Shown here: one piece after another, positions 19,701-26,732 of the stretch
Numbering within the stretch: position 1 is the first letter of the stretch
Layout of the letters: each line of letters opens with the position of its first letter
Assembly (NCBI GenBank): GCA_009885545.1
Contig: VFKM01000155.1
Coordinates: 1 to 35,217, forward strand
DNA length: 35,217 nt
Direction of reading: 5' to 3'
Origin: Flavobacteriales bacterium
GTDB taxonomy: Bacteria; Bacteroidota; Bacteroidia; Flavobacteriales_D; Crocinitomicaceae
Notes under the pieces: model-generated
What the model was told of the DNA's origin: nothing
The model's database searches: none
The model's input: only the letters and a program-made list of their open reading frames with translations
Position numbers and translations under genes: made by a program

Positions 19701-20863
19701 ACTGATGTACCTCCCGAACATACCGTGATATCACTTCCAGCAGCAGCGGTTGTTGGTGCAGCAAGTACGGTTAACGCAATTGATGCTGAATTAGCAGCAT
19801 TAGTAACAACAACATTTCCTGAAGTTGCTGTTGCCGGACAAGTTACTGTTATTTGTGTAGTACTGTTTACGGTATAAGTAGCCGCAGTTCCATTAACTGT
19901 AACTCCCGTAGTTCCTTGAAAATTGGTACCGGTTACTGTAAAATTCGTTCCCTGACAAACACTTGAAGAAGATAAAGAACTGATAGTTGGTGGTTTTATT
20001 TCATACCACGACATGATGGTTTTACCACAATTAGTTGTAACAGACTCTGTTTGAGAAACATTTCCTGTAGCGCCTGTCGTGGTAGAGTTTTGTAAATAAT
20101 AAGCAATCGAAATGCTTTGGTCACTACCAGAAGTATTTCTGTATTGTGCTCCAAGTCCAGTTTTACTCCAACCGGCACCTGTTAATGTAGACCATGTAAC
20201 GGCACTAGAACTTCCCCAAAATGCTCCGGTAACCGTGCTGGGCCATGTTGTAGTAACCCCAGATATGGTTTCTATTGCAGTATTAGCTGTAGAATTAACG
20301 GGATTTACATTGACACCCCAATGACTCGTGCCTGCACTGGGTCTGAAAACTGACATCACAGCACTTATACATGTATTATTTGAAAATGAAACAGACGGAC
20401 TTGCCGACCAGGTGCCATTGTATCGGCACCAAAATATTTTTTGTTGAATGTTTGCTGTCGGGGTGTAATCCGCTACACTTGTCCATGTTTGACCGCCTGC
20501 CTGGCTTATAGCAATTGTTGAACCATCAACTCTACTCTCGGCAAAAATTACAACCAAATCACCGGTTACCATAGATCCAGGAGGTGCAATAACTGTTGGA
20601 CTTGCAGTATTGGTACCAGGGTCAGCGGGAGTAGAAGCTACCCCAAAAAATGTTTGAGCGCTTACATTGGCTGTGCCTGCGAGCATCACCACCGTCAAAA
20701 GCAAAGCACCGCCTATGTGAAAGCTATGCCTAACAAGTGACGCAAAAGGAGAAATATTTTTTAGCTTTGAACTAAAATCAATAAATTTCAAAACATTTCT
20801 AAAGAGCCCTTTAAGATCCTTTGAAATCTTGTGATTTGATGTGAAATAATTTTTCATGATCAT
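16733..20863 (-). CDS. Large T9SS cargo protein with IPT/TIG, GEVED and beta-solenoid-like regions
   Basis: A 1376-residue surface or secreted protein. The N-terminus is unusual: about 48 charged residues precede the hydrophobic core (GGALLLTVVMLAGTANVSAQ, 51-70), an extended signal peptide. Then follow a beta-rich domain (about 75-285), an IPT/TIG fold (about 290-372, VTVNGTAATYTV), an Ig-like segment (about 372-455), a GEVED domain (about 456-600, with IDYNLDGDFADAGEQ and YGQVEDYSV), an Ig-like domain (about 600-690), a long solenoid-like region (about 700-1150), an Fn3-like domain starting LPVELISF (about 1187) and a type A sorting domain (YPNPSNGSFYLDFY to GMYYIQVSNG). The last 190 residues are related to the shorter neighbour at 21292-22410. 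Transcription probably starts within the 215-bp repeat directly upstream. ATGs at 20863 and 20857 are both possible. Function unknown; adhesion is a guess. Confidence 0.9.
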   Translation of the reverse strand: MIMKNYFTSNHKISKDLKGLFRNVLKFIDFSSKLKNISPFASLVRHSFHIGGALLLTVVMLAGTANVSAQTFFGVASTPADPGTNTASPTVIAPPGSMVTGDLVVIFAESRVDGSTIAISQAGGQTWTSVADYTPTANIQQKIFWCRYNGTWSASPSVSFSNNTCISAVMSVFRPSAGTSHWGVNVNPVNSTANTAIETISGVTTTWPSTVTGAFWGSSSAVTWSTLTGAGWSKTGLGAQYRNTSGSDQSISIAYYLQNSTTTGATGNVSQTESVTTNCGKTIMSWYEIKPPTISSLSSSSVCQGTNFTVTGTNFQGTTGVTVNGTAATYTVNSTTQITVTCPATATSGNVVVTNAANSASIALTVLAAPTTAAAGSDITVCSGGTSVNLAANTPSVGTGVWSVVSGVGTFGDATSATSTVSGFNTGANTYRWTTTNGTCTSTDDVVLTSAACTYCTAASTTTSFEKISNVTFNTINNNSTSTAVYEDFTGVSTTVVQGAAYSFSGSIAGGFATDQIIVWIDYNLDGDFADAGEQAYTSATGVGPHSSSITVPGTATLGTTRMRVRLYDTNSGATSSCGTSAYGQVEDYSVTIIAPVACTGTPTAGTATANPSAVCSGSTSTISLSGQTIATGLTYQWEQSNNGSTGWANATGGSGATTATYTTPALTSAIYYRCIVTCTNSAQSAISSVTSILIIGPGGVYQTVTTTNGALLWSNAATWECGLIPPIDGTADVIIQAPPTTSLNANLVYLPATAINVKSIIILSNASLKMSTATVTHVCTGDFTVNSGAQFGVLNWAGGGTQTIRIGGNVVNNGIIGQGYSNGTYDYIIELNGTSAQSFSGSGTSSFIGGKDAGVSQLVISNTSAAGVTLGMNFGANNGSAVAGKITINAGSVLRFSSSSIQFVNGNVNLLDLNGTTELKASTFNTHYAMTGTRTISTSTSRIIYTNPLSNLTPTTNIPWSDLGSLTTNMGTSGLLTIGGAANLYGELAMIDGDISTTSTNLLTLGVSAGFPGSMNWTTGTVLGPLRRWFNASTNSGNISGLFPVGNNPGSGVLNRWYRLEYTSAPSTAGYMTVEFKGINPTTTTAATNGMDLIDGSITLNSIAPNGYWEAVPGALSGGFYSATARVNNFTIQNYNYSRIIKSPGSHTIWTLDGVHGAISGTSTDYTINRTGMSNYSWFAIAFSNVVGLPVELISFQANCAGDNQVDVTWSTASEHNTSHYVVKKSRDGVNWTILNTLGAAGNSTSVIEYAITDTDVVSGTTYYRLTQFDIDGVSETFNIVSANCGSNETETKLISYPNPSNGSFYLDFYTKDITGPSIISVFDARGVVIYRQDVLVEKGSNVFHIEDLESAPGMYYIQVSNGTITSYMVKHSLR

Positions 20864-20875
20864 AGATTTTGCGTT

Positions 20876-20909
20876 AATTCGGCATCATGGTCTAAATGAT
20901 AGTCGAATT
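20876..20909 (-). promoter_or_regulatory. Conserved dyad in the leader of the large T9SS gene
   Basis: AATTCG and ATCAT face ATGAT and CGAATT around a seven-base centre. The same dyad is at 22609-22642 with the outermost pair lost. It would fall at the 5' end of the transcript. Confidence 0.5.
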
Positions 20910-20917
20910 CTCACAAG

Positions 20918-20945
20918 GAAAAGTATGCCATGGATAAATAGTCAA
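20918..20945 (-). promoter_or_regulatory. Candidate promoter of the large T9SS gene
   Basis: On the minus strand TTG (20943-20945), 17 bases, then TACTTTTC (20918-20925), seven of eight bases of TAnnTTTG. Both boxes are unchanged in the other repeat copy. Predicted leader about 45-50 bases. Confidence 0.5.
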
Positions 20946-21092
20946 TAAAACAAGGAGGTTTTGAAAAATTAAGAAATCACAATTTCCCGTTTTGGGAGAA
21001 AAAATCTCAAAAAGAAACTTATTTTAATTATTTGAAGGAAAAAAACAATGGGATCGAATTGACAAACTCGAATTTTCTTTATCCTTAATAAT

Positions 21093-21143
21093 TATGGGGA
21101 AATTGTTTTCAGAAAACCGATTTTGGATTCAGAAGAACAATAA
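21093..21143 (+). pseudogene. Duplicated clpB 3' end (remnant)
   Basis: Bases 21094-21137 match clpB 16342-16385 with three mismatches, including an uninterrupted 28-base identity. The clpB frame is kept: [16 protein letters not shown] and stop here, [17 protein letters not shown] and stop in clpB. There is no start codon or upstream clpB sequence; the match begins about 14 bases after the end of leader repeat copy A. It is a detached gene tail with no expected product. Confidence 0.88.
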
Positions 21144-21291
21144 AAATAAGAGATGACTGAAGAGATTTAATAATGTTTTTAATGCTTTTCTATAAATCAA
21201 TCAATGAATTAGAAATTTTACATTATCTGGGTTAGTCGATTTAAAAAGAGCCATTCACATTGAATGGCTCTTTAAATTAATTTAAACCGAA
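21144..21291. other. Spacer between the clpB tail remnant and the small T9SS gene
   Basis: Contains the terminator of the small cargo gene at 21245-21273. The rest shows no similarity to the sequence after the intact clpB that I can see. Confidence 0.4.
21245..21273 (-). terminator. Terminator of the small T9SS gene
   Basis: A perfect 13-bp stem (21245-21257 with 21261-21273) with a three-base loop; a T-rich 3' side on the minus strand. It lies 18 bases after the stop. Confidence 0.85.
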
Positions 21292-22410
21292 TTACTTTTT
21301 TATATACTTTGTAACTTCCAATGGAGATACTTCTGAAATAATACTGATGTAATATAATCCTGGTAAAGAGTTAAAGTCATCAATAATAAAAGTATTTAGA
21401 CCAATTGAAGAGGTATTTTTTCTTGAATACACTTCAATACCTTTTGAATCCGTTATCACTATTTCAATATTGTCCTCAGTAATTTTACTGTTTTGTTGAA
21501 TATAAATCGTCTCATTTCCTGGATTTGGATAAATTCTTACATTATCATTATTCCCAATAAAATTAGAACTTATTGGCCCATATATTTTGAATTCACCATC
21601 AATATCATATTGCATTAACCGATAATAATTCGTTCCGTCAAAAGGATTTGAATCAGAAATAGTATAATCAATACTCGTTGTTGAATTTCCTGTTGCTGAA
21701 ACCGCATTGACAAGTGTCCAATATTGACCTTCTCTTGAACGTTCAAGGTTAAAATAACTCGTATTATGTTCTGATGCAGTAGTCCAACTTATATTTATTA
21801 ATTCTTTCGAATTTGTCGTGTAAAAAGCAATAAGTTCTATTGGTAACGTACTTACATCACTCGTAAAACAAGGAGACACAGTACATTCTGCTGTAGAACC
21901 AAAAATTGTTGAGTTTCCAGAAGTTGTTATTGTGCCAGTAGCCGATAGACTTCCTGTACCTGTAATTGTAGAACCATTTCCGGTAACTACATTACCCGTA
22001 ACATTGACTGTACCATTAAATGAAACACCTGTACTATTGTTATTATTTGTAAGGGTGCCAGTAACATTTAAAACAGAAGATCCTGTACTAGTGAAAGTTG
22101 AATTATTTGAAAAAGTTAAATTCCCACTTAAAGTAAAGGTTGTGGTTAAATTCAAAGTGCCTCCCCCATTTACATCATAAGTTGTTGTTGTCAGATTCAT
22201 TGGGTGATTAATATTCACAACATCACCAGAAGAAATACTTGTCGAAGATGGGAATGAAGGACATGCTGGCCCTGGACTGCTATAAGTCACTGACCATGCT
22301 GCAGGATCAGTCCAATTGGTACTTGCTCCAGTTGTTGTAAATCTGCAATCAGCAAAACTTATTATTGGAAACAAAAAACAAATTGTTAGTATTAGTATTA
22401 ATTTGGTCAT
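21292..22410 (-). CDS. Small T9SS cargo protein, paralog of the large one
   Basis: A 372-residue secreted protein. Signal peptide 1-20 (MTKLILILTICFLFPIISFA). Residues about 25-165 are a low-complexity N/T/G/S-rich solenoid-like region (GTVNVTGNVVTGNGSTITGT), matching in style the start of the solenoid region of the large neighbour (TNWTDPAAW here, LLWSNAATW there). From about 172 an Fn3-like domain (LPIELIAFY, WTTASEHNTSYFNLERSREG) and a type A sorting domain (YPNPGNETIYI to GLYYISII, ending YIKK) align with the last 190 residues of that neighbour. The ATG at 22410 is chosen because it starts a clean signal peptide; a TTG at 22425 would add five residues. The 215-bp repeat lies about 190 bases upstream rather than adjoining the gene. 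Function unknown. Confidence 0.88.
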   Translation of the reverse strand: MTKLILILTICFLFPIISFADCRFTTTGASTNWTDPAAWSVTYSSPGPACPSFPSSTSISSGDVVNINHPMNLTTTTYDVNGGGTLNLTTTFTLSGNLTFSNNSTFTSTGSSVLNVTGTLTNNNNSTGVSFNGTVNVTGNVVTGNGSTITGTGSLSATGTITTSGNSTIFGSTAECTVSPCFTSDVSTLPIELIAFYTTNSKELINISWTTASEHNTSYFNLERSREGQYWTLVNAVSATGNSTTSIDYTISDSNPFDGTNYYRLMQYDIDGEFKIYGPISSNFIGNNDNVRIYPNPGNETIYIQQNSKITEDNIEIVITDSKGIEVYSRKNTSSIGLNTFIIDDFNSLPGLYYISIISEVSPLEVTKYIKK

Positions 22411-22524
22411 TTTAAGTGGTTTCAAGTAAATTTCTGGTATAATATAGTAAAATAATTTATAAAATATTTTTTTTTATTTAATAACAACGAACACTGCTTT
22501 GTTGAAAATTTAAATAAAAAGAAA

Positions 22525-22596
22525 TTATATGTTAATAATGATCAAGTCTTTCGTGCGCAACCGGTTAAAAGAGATATTTAAATTATTCATAAACAT
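22525..22596 (-). pseudogene. Possible decayed start of a cargo gene behind leader repeat B
   Basis: A 23-codon ORF, MFMNNLNISFNRLRTKDLII and three more residues, then stop. Its two ATGs (22596 and 22590) stand at exactly the same distance from the repeat as those of the large cargo gene (20863 and 20857), whose product begins MIMKNYFTSNHKISKDL. The shared pattern (M-x-M, N at 5, S at 9, KDL near 17) suggests common origin, but similarity past the first few codons is weak. It may also be a translated leader peptide. Confidence 0.5.
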
Positions 22597-22811
22597 TTAT
22601 TTTGCGTTCATTCGGTATCATGGTCTAGATGATGGTCGAATCGGCACAAGGAAAAGTATGCCTTGGATAAATAGTCAATAAAACAAGGGGTTTAAGGAAA
22701 ATTAAGAAATTACAATTTCCCCTTTAGGGAAAAAAAATCTCAAAAAGAAACTTATTTTAATTATTTGAAGGAATAAAACAATGGGATCGAATTGACAAAC
22801 TCGAATTTTCT
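22597..22811. repeat. 215-bp leader repeat, copy B
   Basis: Second copy of the segment at 20864-21078: same length, no indels, about 20 substitutions. The promoter boxes are intact, the central hairpin is perfect here (22716-22721 with 22727-22732), and the dyad is at 22609-22642. Its far end adjoins the speDE upstream region instead of a clpB tail. Confidence 0.9.
22651..22678 (-). promoter_or_regulatory. Candidate promoter in leader repeat B
   Basis: TTG (22676-22678), 17 bases, TACTTTTC (22651-22658) on the minus strand, identical to copy A. It would transcribe the 23-codon remnant and possibly the small T9SS gene. Confidence 0.45.
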
Positions 22812-22897
22812 GTTTCAAATAAAAACGCTTTACACCAAATTAACATTGGCTTTTAAATATATTCATTCAACTTTCTTTCCTTTTTGCTCGAAAACCT

Positions 22898-22905
22898 TAA
22901 CTTTG
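22898..22905 (+). promoter_or_regulatory. Candidate -7 box of the polyamine operon
   Basis: TAACTTTG, an exact TAnnTTTG match, 26 bases before the ATG at 22932. No TTG stands at the usual -33 distance. Confidence 0.45.
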
Positions 22906-22931
22906 CGCCAAATTATTAAGCGTCTAAGAAA

Positions 22932-24215
22932 ATGAGTACAGCACTAGGGAATCACATACTTGTAGAGTTTATGAATTGCGACCCGCATATTATGAATGAT
23001 GTAGCAGCAATTGAAAGAGATATGGTTGCAGCAGCGCAAAAGGCTGGAGCTACTGTTATTAATTCTACGTTTCACCATTTTTCTCCTTTTGGAGTTTCTG
23101 GAGTAGTTGTTATTCAAGAAAGCCACCTTGCGATACATACTTGGCCTGAGTATGGGTATGCTGCAGTTGATCTTTTTACCTGTGGTGAGATGGATGCTTG
23201 GATTTCTTTTGATCATTTAAAAGAATGCTTTAAATCACAATCCTATTCGGCGATTGAAATGAAACGTGGATCAGTAAACTTATTGACACGTAATGATTTC
23301 GATATGACGACTATGCGTCAAAAAGCAGGAGAATGGAGAAATCCTGAATTCTTCACGCGCAATGTTTGGTTTACAGATAAAGATGAATTTCAAGCGCTTT
23401 CACTTCGATTTACAGGTGAAGTATTCTTTGATGTTCAATCTCCTTTTCAACGTGTAAGAATCATTGAATCATATAAATACGGTAAAATGTTGGCGTTGGA
23501 TGATATGGTTATGACAACCATCGAAGATGAATTTCATTACCATGAGATGATTGCTCATCCTGCGATGTTTACACATGGAAACGCAAAAAATATTTTAGTT
23601 ATTGGTGGTGGAGACGGTGGTACCGTTCGTGAAGTTTTACGTCATGAAAGCGTTGAAAAAGTTACAATGGTCGAAATTGACGGTGAAGTTATTACTGCTT
23701 GTAAAGAACATTTACCACAAATCGCTGCTGCTTTTGATAACCCAAAATTAGAATTACTAGTTGATGATGGTATTGCATTTTTAAAAACTGCTACTCCTGA
23801 ATCATACGACATTATTATAATTGACGGTTCTGATCCGGTTGGTCCTGCTGAAGGGTTGTTTTCTGTTGAATTTTACACGAACTGCTATAACGCATTAAAA
23901 AAAGATGGAATCTTGATTGCTCAAGGTGAGTCACCAAAGTTCAATGAGAAAGCATTTACAGAATTGAACCATACGTTGCAAGATATTTTTGGAAAAGACA
24001 AAGCGCCAGTTTCTTTGTTTTTTGTCCCTACCTACCCTACAGGAATGTGGAGTTTCCAATATGGATTAAAAGGTAATACACATCCTAAAATGATTACAAA
24101 TGATTCTACAATAGATGCATTTGTTGAAGAAAAAGGATTACGCTATTACAATGCTGATGTTCACAAAGGAAGTTTTGCAACTCCTAATTTTGTGAAAGCA
24201 TTGTTGAAAAAATAA
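22932..24215 (+). CDS. S-adenosylmethionine decarboxylase-spermidine synthase fusion
   Basis: A 427-residue bifunctional polyamine enzyme. Residues 1-120 are a SpeD-type (class 1b) AdoMet decarboxylase: the self-cleavage site is E63-S64 in [20 protein letters not shown], where S64 becomes the pyruvoyl group, with H69 and catalytic C84 present. Residues about 135-427 are an aminopropyltransferase (SpeE): GGGDGG at 225-230, E248 in MVEID, DDG at 278-280, and [13 protein letters not shown] at 298-310. One chain therefore makes decarboxylated AdoMet and transfers its aminopropyl group to putrescine, giving spermidine. SpeD-SpeE fusions are known in diverse bacteria. After self-cleavage the SpeE part would stay joined to the pyruvoyl alpha chain. 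It is followed seven bases later by an agmatinase-type gene, which would supply putrescine. Confidence 0.95.
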   Translation: MSTALGNHILVEFMNCDPHIMNDVAAIERDMVAAAQKAGATVINSTFHHFSPFGVSGVVVIQESHLAIHTWPEYGYAAVDLFTCGEMDAWISFDHLKECFKSQSYSAIEMKRGSVNLLTRNDFDMTTMRQKAGEWRNPEFFTRNVWFTDKDEFQALSLRFTGEVFFDVQSPFQRVRIIESYKYGKMLALDDMVMTTIEDEFHYHEMIAHPAMFTHGNAKNILVIGGGDGGTVREVLRHESVEKVTMVEIDGEVITACKEHLPQIAAAFDNPKLELLVDDGIAFLKTATPESYDIIIIDGSDPVGPAEGLFSVEFYTNCYNALKKDGILIAQGESPKFNEKAFTELNHTLQDIFGKDKAPVSLFFVPTYPTGMWSFQYGLKGNTHPKMITNDSTIDAFVEEKGLRYYNADVHKGSFATPNFVKALLKK

Positions 24216-24222
24216 ATCATTT

Positions 24223-25266
24223 ATGTCATTTGATCCAAACGGTGTTGGAATTGCCAACGGAAATTTATTTGGTTTTCCTGTTACGGAAAATGAAGCTGAC
24301 ATAGTAATAATTCCAATTCCTTGGGACGCAACCGCTTCTTATGGCAAAGGAACCAGTGATGGTCCGAAAGCAATATTAGACGCTTCGGTTCAATTGGATT
24401 TTTATCATCCCAAGTTGCAAAATGCTTTTCAAACAAAGGTATTCATGACTGCCATTTCAAACGAATGGAAAGAAATCAATACCAAATTATGTGTTGAAGC
24501 GATTGAATACATTGATTTCCTTGAAAATGGAGGGAAATTAGAAGACAACAAAGATTTTCAACTTACTGTTTCAACCATTTCAGAAGCTCAGAACGCTTTA
24601 AAGGATAACCTTAAAAATCGTGCTTTAGAATTAATGAAACAAGGTAAGTTAGTCGGTGTTTTAGGTGGCGAGCACTCTACTCCACTTGGACTGATCGAAG
24701 CAATTGATTCTCAAAACAAACCATTTGGAATCTTGCAAATCGATGCCCACGCTGATTTGCGTGATGCTTATGAAGGATTCGAACAATCTCATGCGAGTAT
24801 CATGTTCAATGCCTTGAAAAACTGTTCAAATTTGACAAAATTAGTTCAAGTTGGAATTCGTGATATTGCACAATCTGAAGTTGATTTAATACAAAACAGC
24901 AATGGTCGAATAGCAACTTACTTCGATTGGGACCTGAAAGAAAGTCAATTTAACGGGAATACTTGGGCAAGTCAAATTGAGAAAATAATCAGCCTATTAC
25001 CTGAAAACGTTTACATTTCTTTTGACATTGATGGTTTGTCACCTGAATTATGTCCAAACACAGGCACCCCAGTTGCAGGTGGATTCAAATTAGAAGAAAT
25101 CACATATTTACTTTTTAAACTTGCTGAATCAGGCAAAAAGATAGTTGGGTTTGATTTAAATGAAGTTGCTCCTGGAAAAGATGATGATTGGGATGCAAAT
25201 GTTGGAGCAAGAGCATTATGGAATTTAATTTGTGCAGTTGAATTGAACAGACGGTCACACGTTTAA
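24223..25266 (+). CDS. speB: Agmatinase-type ureohydrolase (arginase/agmatinase family)
   Basis: A 347-residue binuclear manganese hydrolase. All six metal ligands are in place: H151 in GGEHS, D174, H176 and D178 in DAHADLR, D268 and D270 in SFDIDGLSP. The first 120 residues are longer than in E. coli SpeB and include an inserted helical segment (about 80-135), as seen in many Bacteroidota members. The gene begins seven bases after the SpeD-SpeE fusion, so the operon probably converts agmatine to putrescine and urea, then spermidine. No arginine decarboxylase gene is in the window. Arginase or formimidoylglutamase activity cannot be excluded from sequence alone, but the context favours agmatinase. 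Confidence 0.88.
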   Translation: MSFDPNGVGIANGNLFGFPVTENEADIVIIPIPWDATASYGKGTSDGPKAILDASVQLDFYHPKLQNAFQTKVFMTAISNEWKEINTKLCVEAIEYIDFLENGGKLEDNKDFQLTVSTISEAQNALKDNLKNRALELMKQGKLVGVLGGEHSTPLGLIEAIDSQNKPFGILQIDAHADLRDAYEGFEQSHASIMFNALKNCSNLTKLVQVGIRDIAQSEVDLIQNSNGRIATYFDWDLKESQFNGNTWASQIEKIISLLPENVYISFDIDGLSPELCPNTGTPVAGGFKLEEITYLLFKLAESGKKIVGFDLNEVAPGKDDDWDANVGARALWNLICAVELNRRSHV

Positions 25267-25323
25267 ATCAATCTTTAATTGTAAAAAGTATTGTGTATTT
25301 TAGCGTTCTTATTACATTGAAAA

Positions 25324-25839
25324 ATGCTTCAAAAACTAAATCTTAGCATCCTCATCACAGCACTCCTTTTGTTCTGTTATAGTTTGTATTCAGTAATCAT
25401 AAAGAGTGAAATTTACCCTTCTACTTTCTTACTGTTTTATTCTTTTCTATGTATTTCAGCTTATTTTTCACTTTATGGACTTAGAACACATCACCCTAAA
25501 ATATATAGCGTATTTTCTTTTTTAAACCTGCTAAACATTGTTGTTCTTTTTGCAGATTATTTTTATTTGGATTTATTAAAAAGTACTTGGAATTTTTCTT
25601 TTGCTTTACTATTTCTCCAACTTCTAATTGGATTTTTAATGAGAATTAAATCCTTTAATGGAAAGATGGCTAGTTTCACCTTTTGGTCAACATTTGTTTC
25701 AACATGTTTAATTGAAACAATGATCGTTTTTAAACTTTCAAACTATTACTTGCATACGATCATCATCTATTCATTTCTTATCAGCTCAATTCTTATGATC
25801 GTTTTATTTGGATTAAAGTTGAAACGAAAAAATCAGTAA
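25324..25839 (+). CDS. Hypothetical polytopic membrane protein
   Basis: A 171-residue very hydrophobic protein of no recognised family. About six transmembrane helices can be drawn, near 5-27, 32-53, 60-81, 90-107, 118-137 and 143-164, with short polar links and a basic end (LKLKRKNQ), suggesting an inside C-terminus. It starts 57 bases after the ureohydrolase stop and may be read from the same message. Its last seven bases overlap the end of the converging NlpC/P60 gene. No functional motif is visible. Confidence 0.7.
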   Translation: MLQKLNLSILITALLLFCYSLYSVIIKSEIYPSTFLLFYSFLCISAYFSLYGLRTHHPKIYSVFSFLNLLNIVVLFADYFYLDLLKSTWNFSFALLFLQLLIGFLMRIKSFNGKMASFTFWSTFVSTCLIETMIVFKLSNYYLHTIIIYSFLISSILMIVLFGLKLKRKNQ

Positions 25840-26732
25840 ACATAGGTTCCGAAACCTGAAAGGCGTGTCAACCAATAATCAGATTGCTCAATTTCAGTAA
25901 TTATTACGCCTTTTGACGAACTTGCATGTATCATAACAAGTGGTTTTCCTTTTTCTGAAACAATCATTCCGACATGAGAAATACCTGAGCCATTGTCAAA
26001 AAACACTAAATCTCCTTTATGAACATTCTTTTCTTTTATTTTTCTAGAAGACTCATGTTGATCAACAGCTCTTCTAGGTAAATCTTTACCAAACTCTTTC
26101 AATACGTATCCTGTAAATCCACTACAATCAAATCCATTTGGATCATTTCCAGACCAAACATATGGCACTCCTAATTGTTTTTTAGCATAATCAACGATTT
26201 GGTCTCTTTCTTTGAAATATAAATCTTTCTCTGAATCATCGGATTCTACAATGTCCTTTTCCGAAATTTCTCCTTGAAAATCAATATCTGGAATCTGGTC
26301 AAATAAATTACTAATAGCTCTTTGTAGGCGCTCAAATTCTTCTTTCTTCCCTCTTCTTTTTAAATCTTCGGCCCAAGAAATCAAATCGTGTTTTAAAAAA
26401 GAAATTTCATATATATGTGCGTCAAATACTTTTTTACCATCACTGGACTTCTTAATTTCAATTAATAACTTAGCTGCGTCTTCCAAGGCATTCGGATGTC
26501 TGATTAACCACCGATCATTTTGACATAACTGAAATAAGCTAATTGCTTTATAAAATTTTGGAATTTGTGAAAAATCGTAATCAGGTATATCTAATAAAGT
26601 ATTCGCTTTGCGATAAACCATTTTATAGTGATTCTGCGCATATAACACTTCTAATTTATCAAATTCACGTATCTGAGAACTTCCTTGTAAAACACAAAAA
26701 GCAACAAAAACAACTACTATCAGACTCCTCAT
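25833..26732 (-). CDS. Secreted NlpC/P60 (C40) peptidoglycan peptidase
   Basis: A 299-residue protein with a signal peptide (1-19, ending LQGSSQ). Residues about 20-150 are helical and TPR-like, of unknown role. The catalytic NlpC/P60 domain is about 175-299: C203 in GFDCSGFTGYV, H253 in ISHVGMIV, and H269 in MIHASSSKGV as third residue. LGVPYVWSGNDPNGFDCSGF is a classic family signature. It should cut gamma-D-glutamyl-diaminopimelate bonds in peptide stems. It is a single gene that converges with the membrane-protein gene (seven-base overlap at their ends) and diverges from the S41 peptidase gene across 194 bases of AT-rich DNA with no exact promoter box found. Confidence 0.93.
   Translation of the reverse strand: MRSLIVVVFVAFCVLQGSSQIREFDKLEVLYAQNHYKMVYRKANTLLDIPDYDFSQIPKFYKAISLFQLCQNDRWLIRHPNALEDAAKLLIEIKKSSDGKKVFDAHIYEISFLKHDLISWAEDLKRRGKKEEFERLQRAISNLFDQIPDIDFQGEISEKDIVESDDSEKDLYFKERDQIVDYAKKQLGVPYVWSGNDPNGFDCSGFTGYVLKEFGKDLPRRAVDQHESSRKIKEKNVHKGDLVFFDNGSGISHVGMIVSEKGKPLVMIHASSSKGVIITEIEQSDYWLTRLSGFGTYVY

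Larger units (their letters stand above)
20864..21078. repeat. 215-bp leader repeat, copy A
   Basis: A non-coding segment adjoining the ATG of the large cargo gene. It aligns base for base, without gaps, with 22597-22811; about 20 differences were counted by eye (about 91% identity). It holds a promoter candidate (20918-20945), a dyad (20876-20909) and a hairpin (20983-20999). No conserved ORF is seen. The homology continues through the start codon, where both copies have two ATGs six bases apart. Confidence 0.9.
22426..22931. other. Intergenic region between the small T9SS gene and the polyamine operon
   Basis: About 500 bases. In order: AT-rich DNA (22426-22524), a 23-codon remnant ORF (22525-22596, minus strand), leader repeat copy B (22597-22811), and the speDE promoter region (to 22931). 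Confidence 0.6.

Noticed and set aside
20864-21078. Coding function of the 215-bp repeat
   Set aside because: Short frames exist (for example one of 17 codons after a TTG), but the differences between copies are not biased to synonymous positions.
22411-22425. TTG extension of the small T9SS cargo gene
   Set aside because: The ATG at 22410 gives a clean signal peptide, and Bacteroidota rarely start at TTG.
22546-22582. A further clpB-like fragment (resembles clpB 16224-16262, about 70% over 40 bases)
   Set aside because: The match is short, and the same bases are better explained as the decayed cargo-gene start behind leader repeat B.
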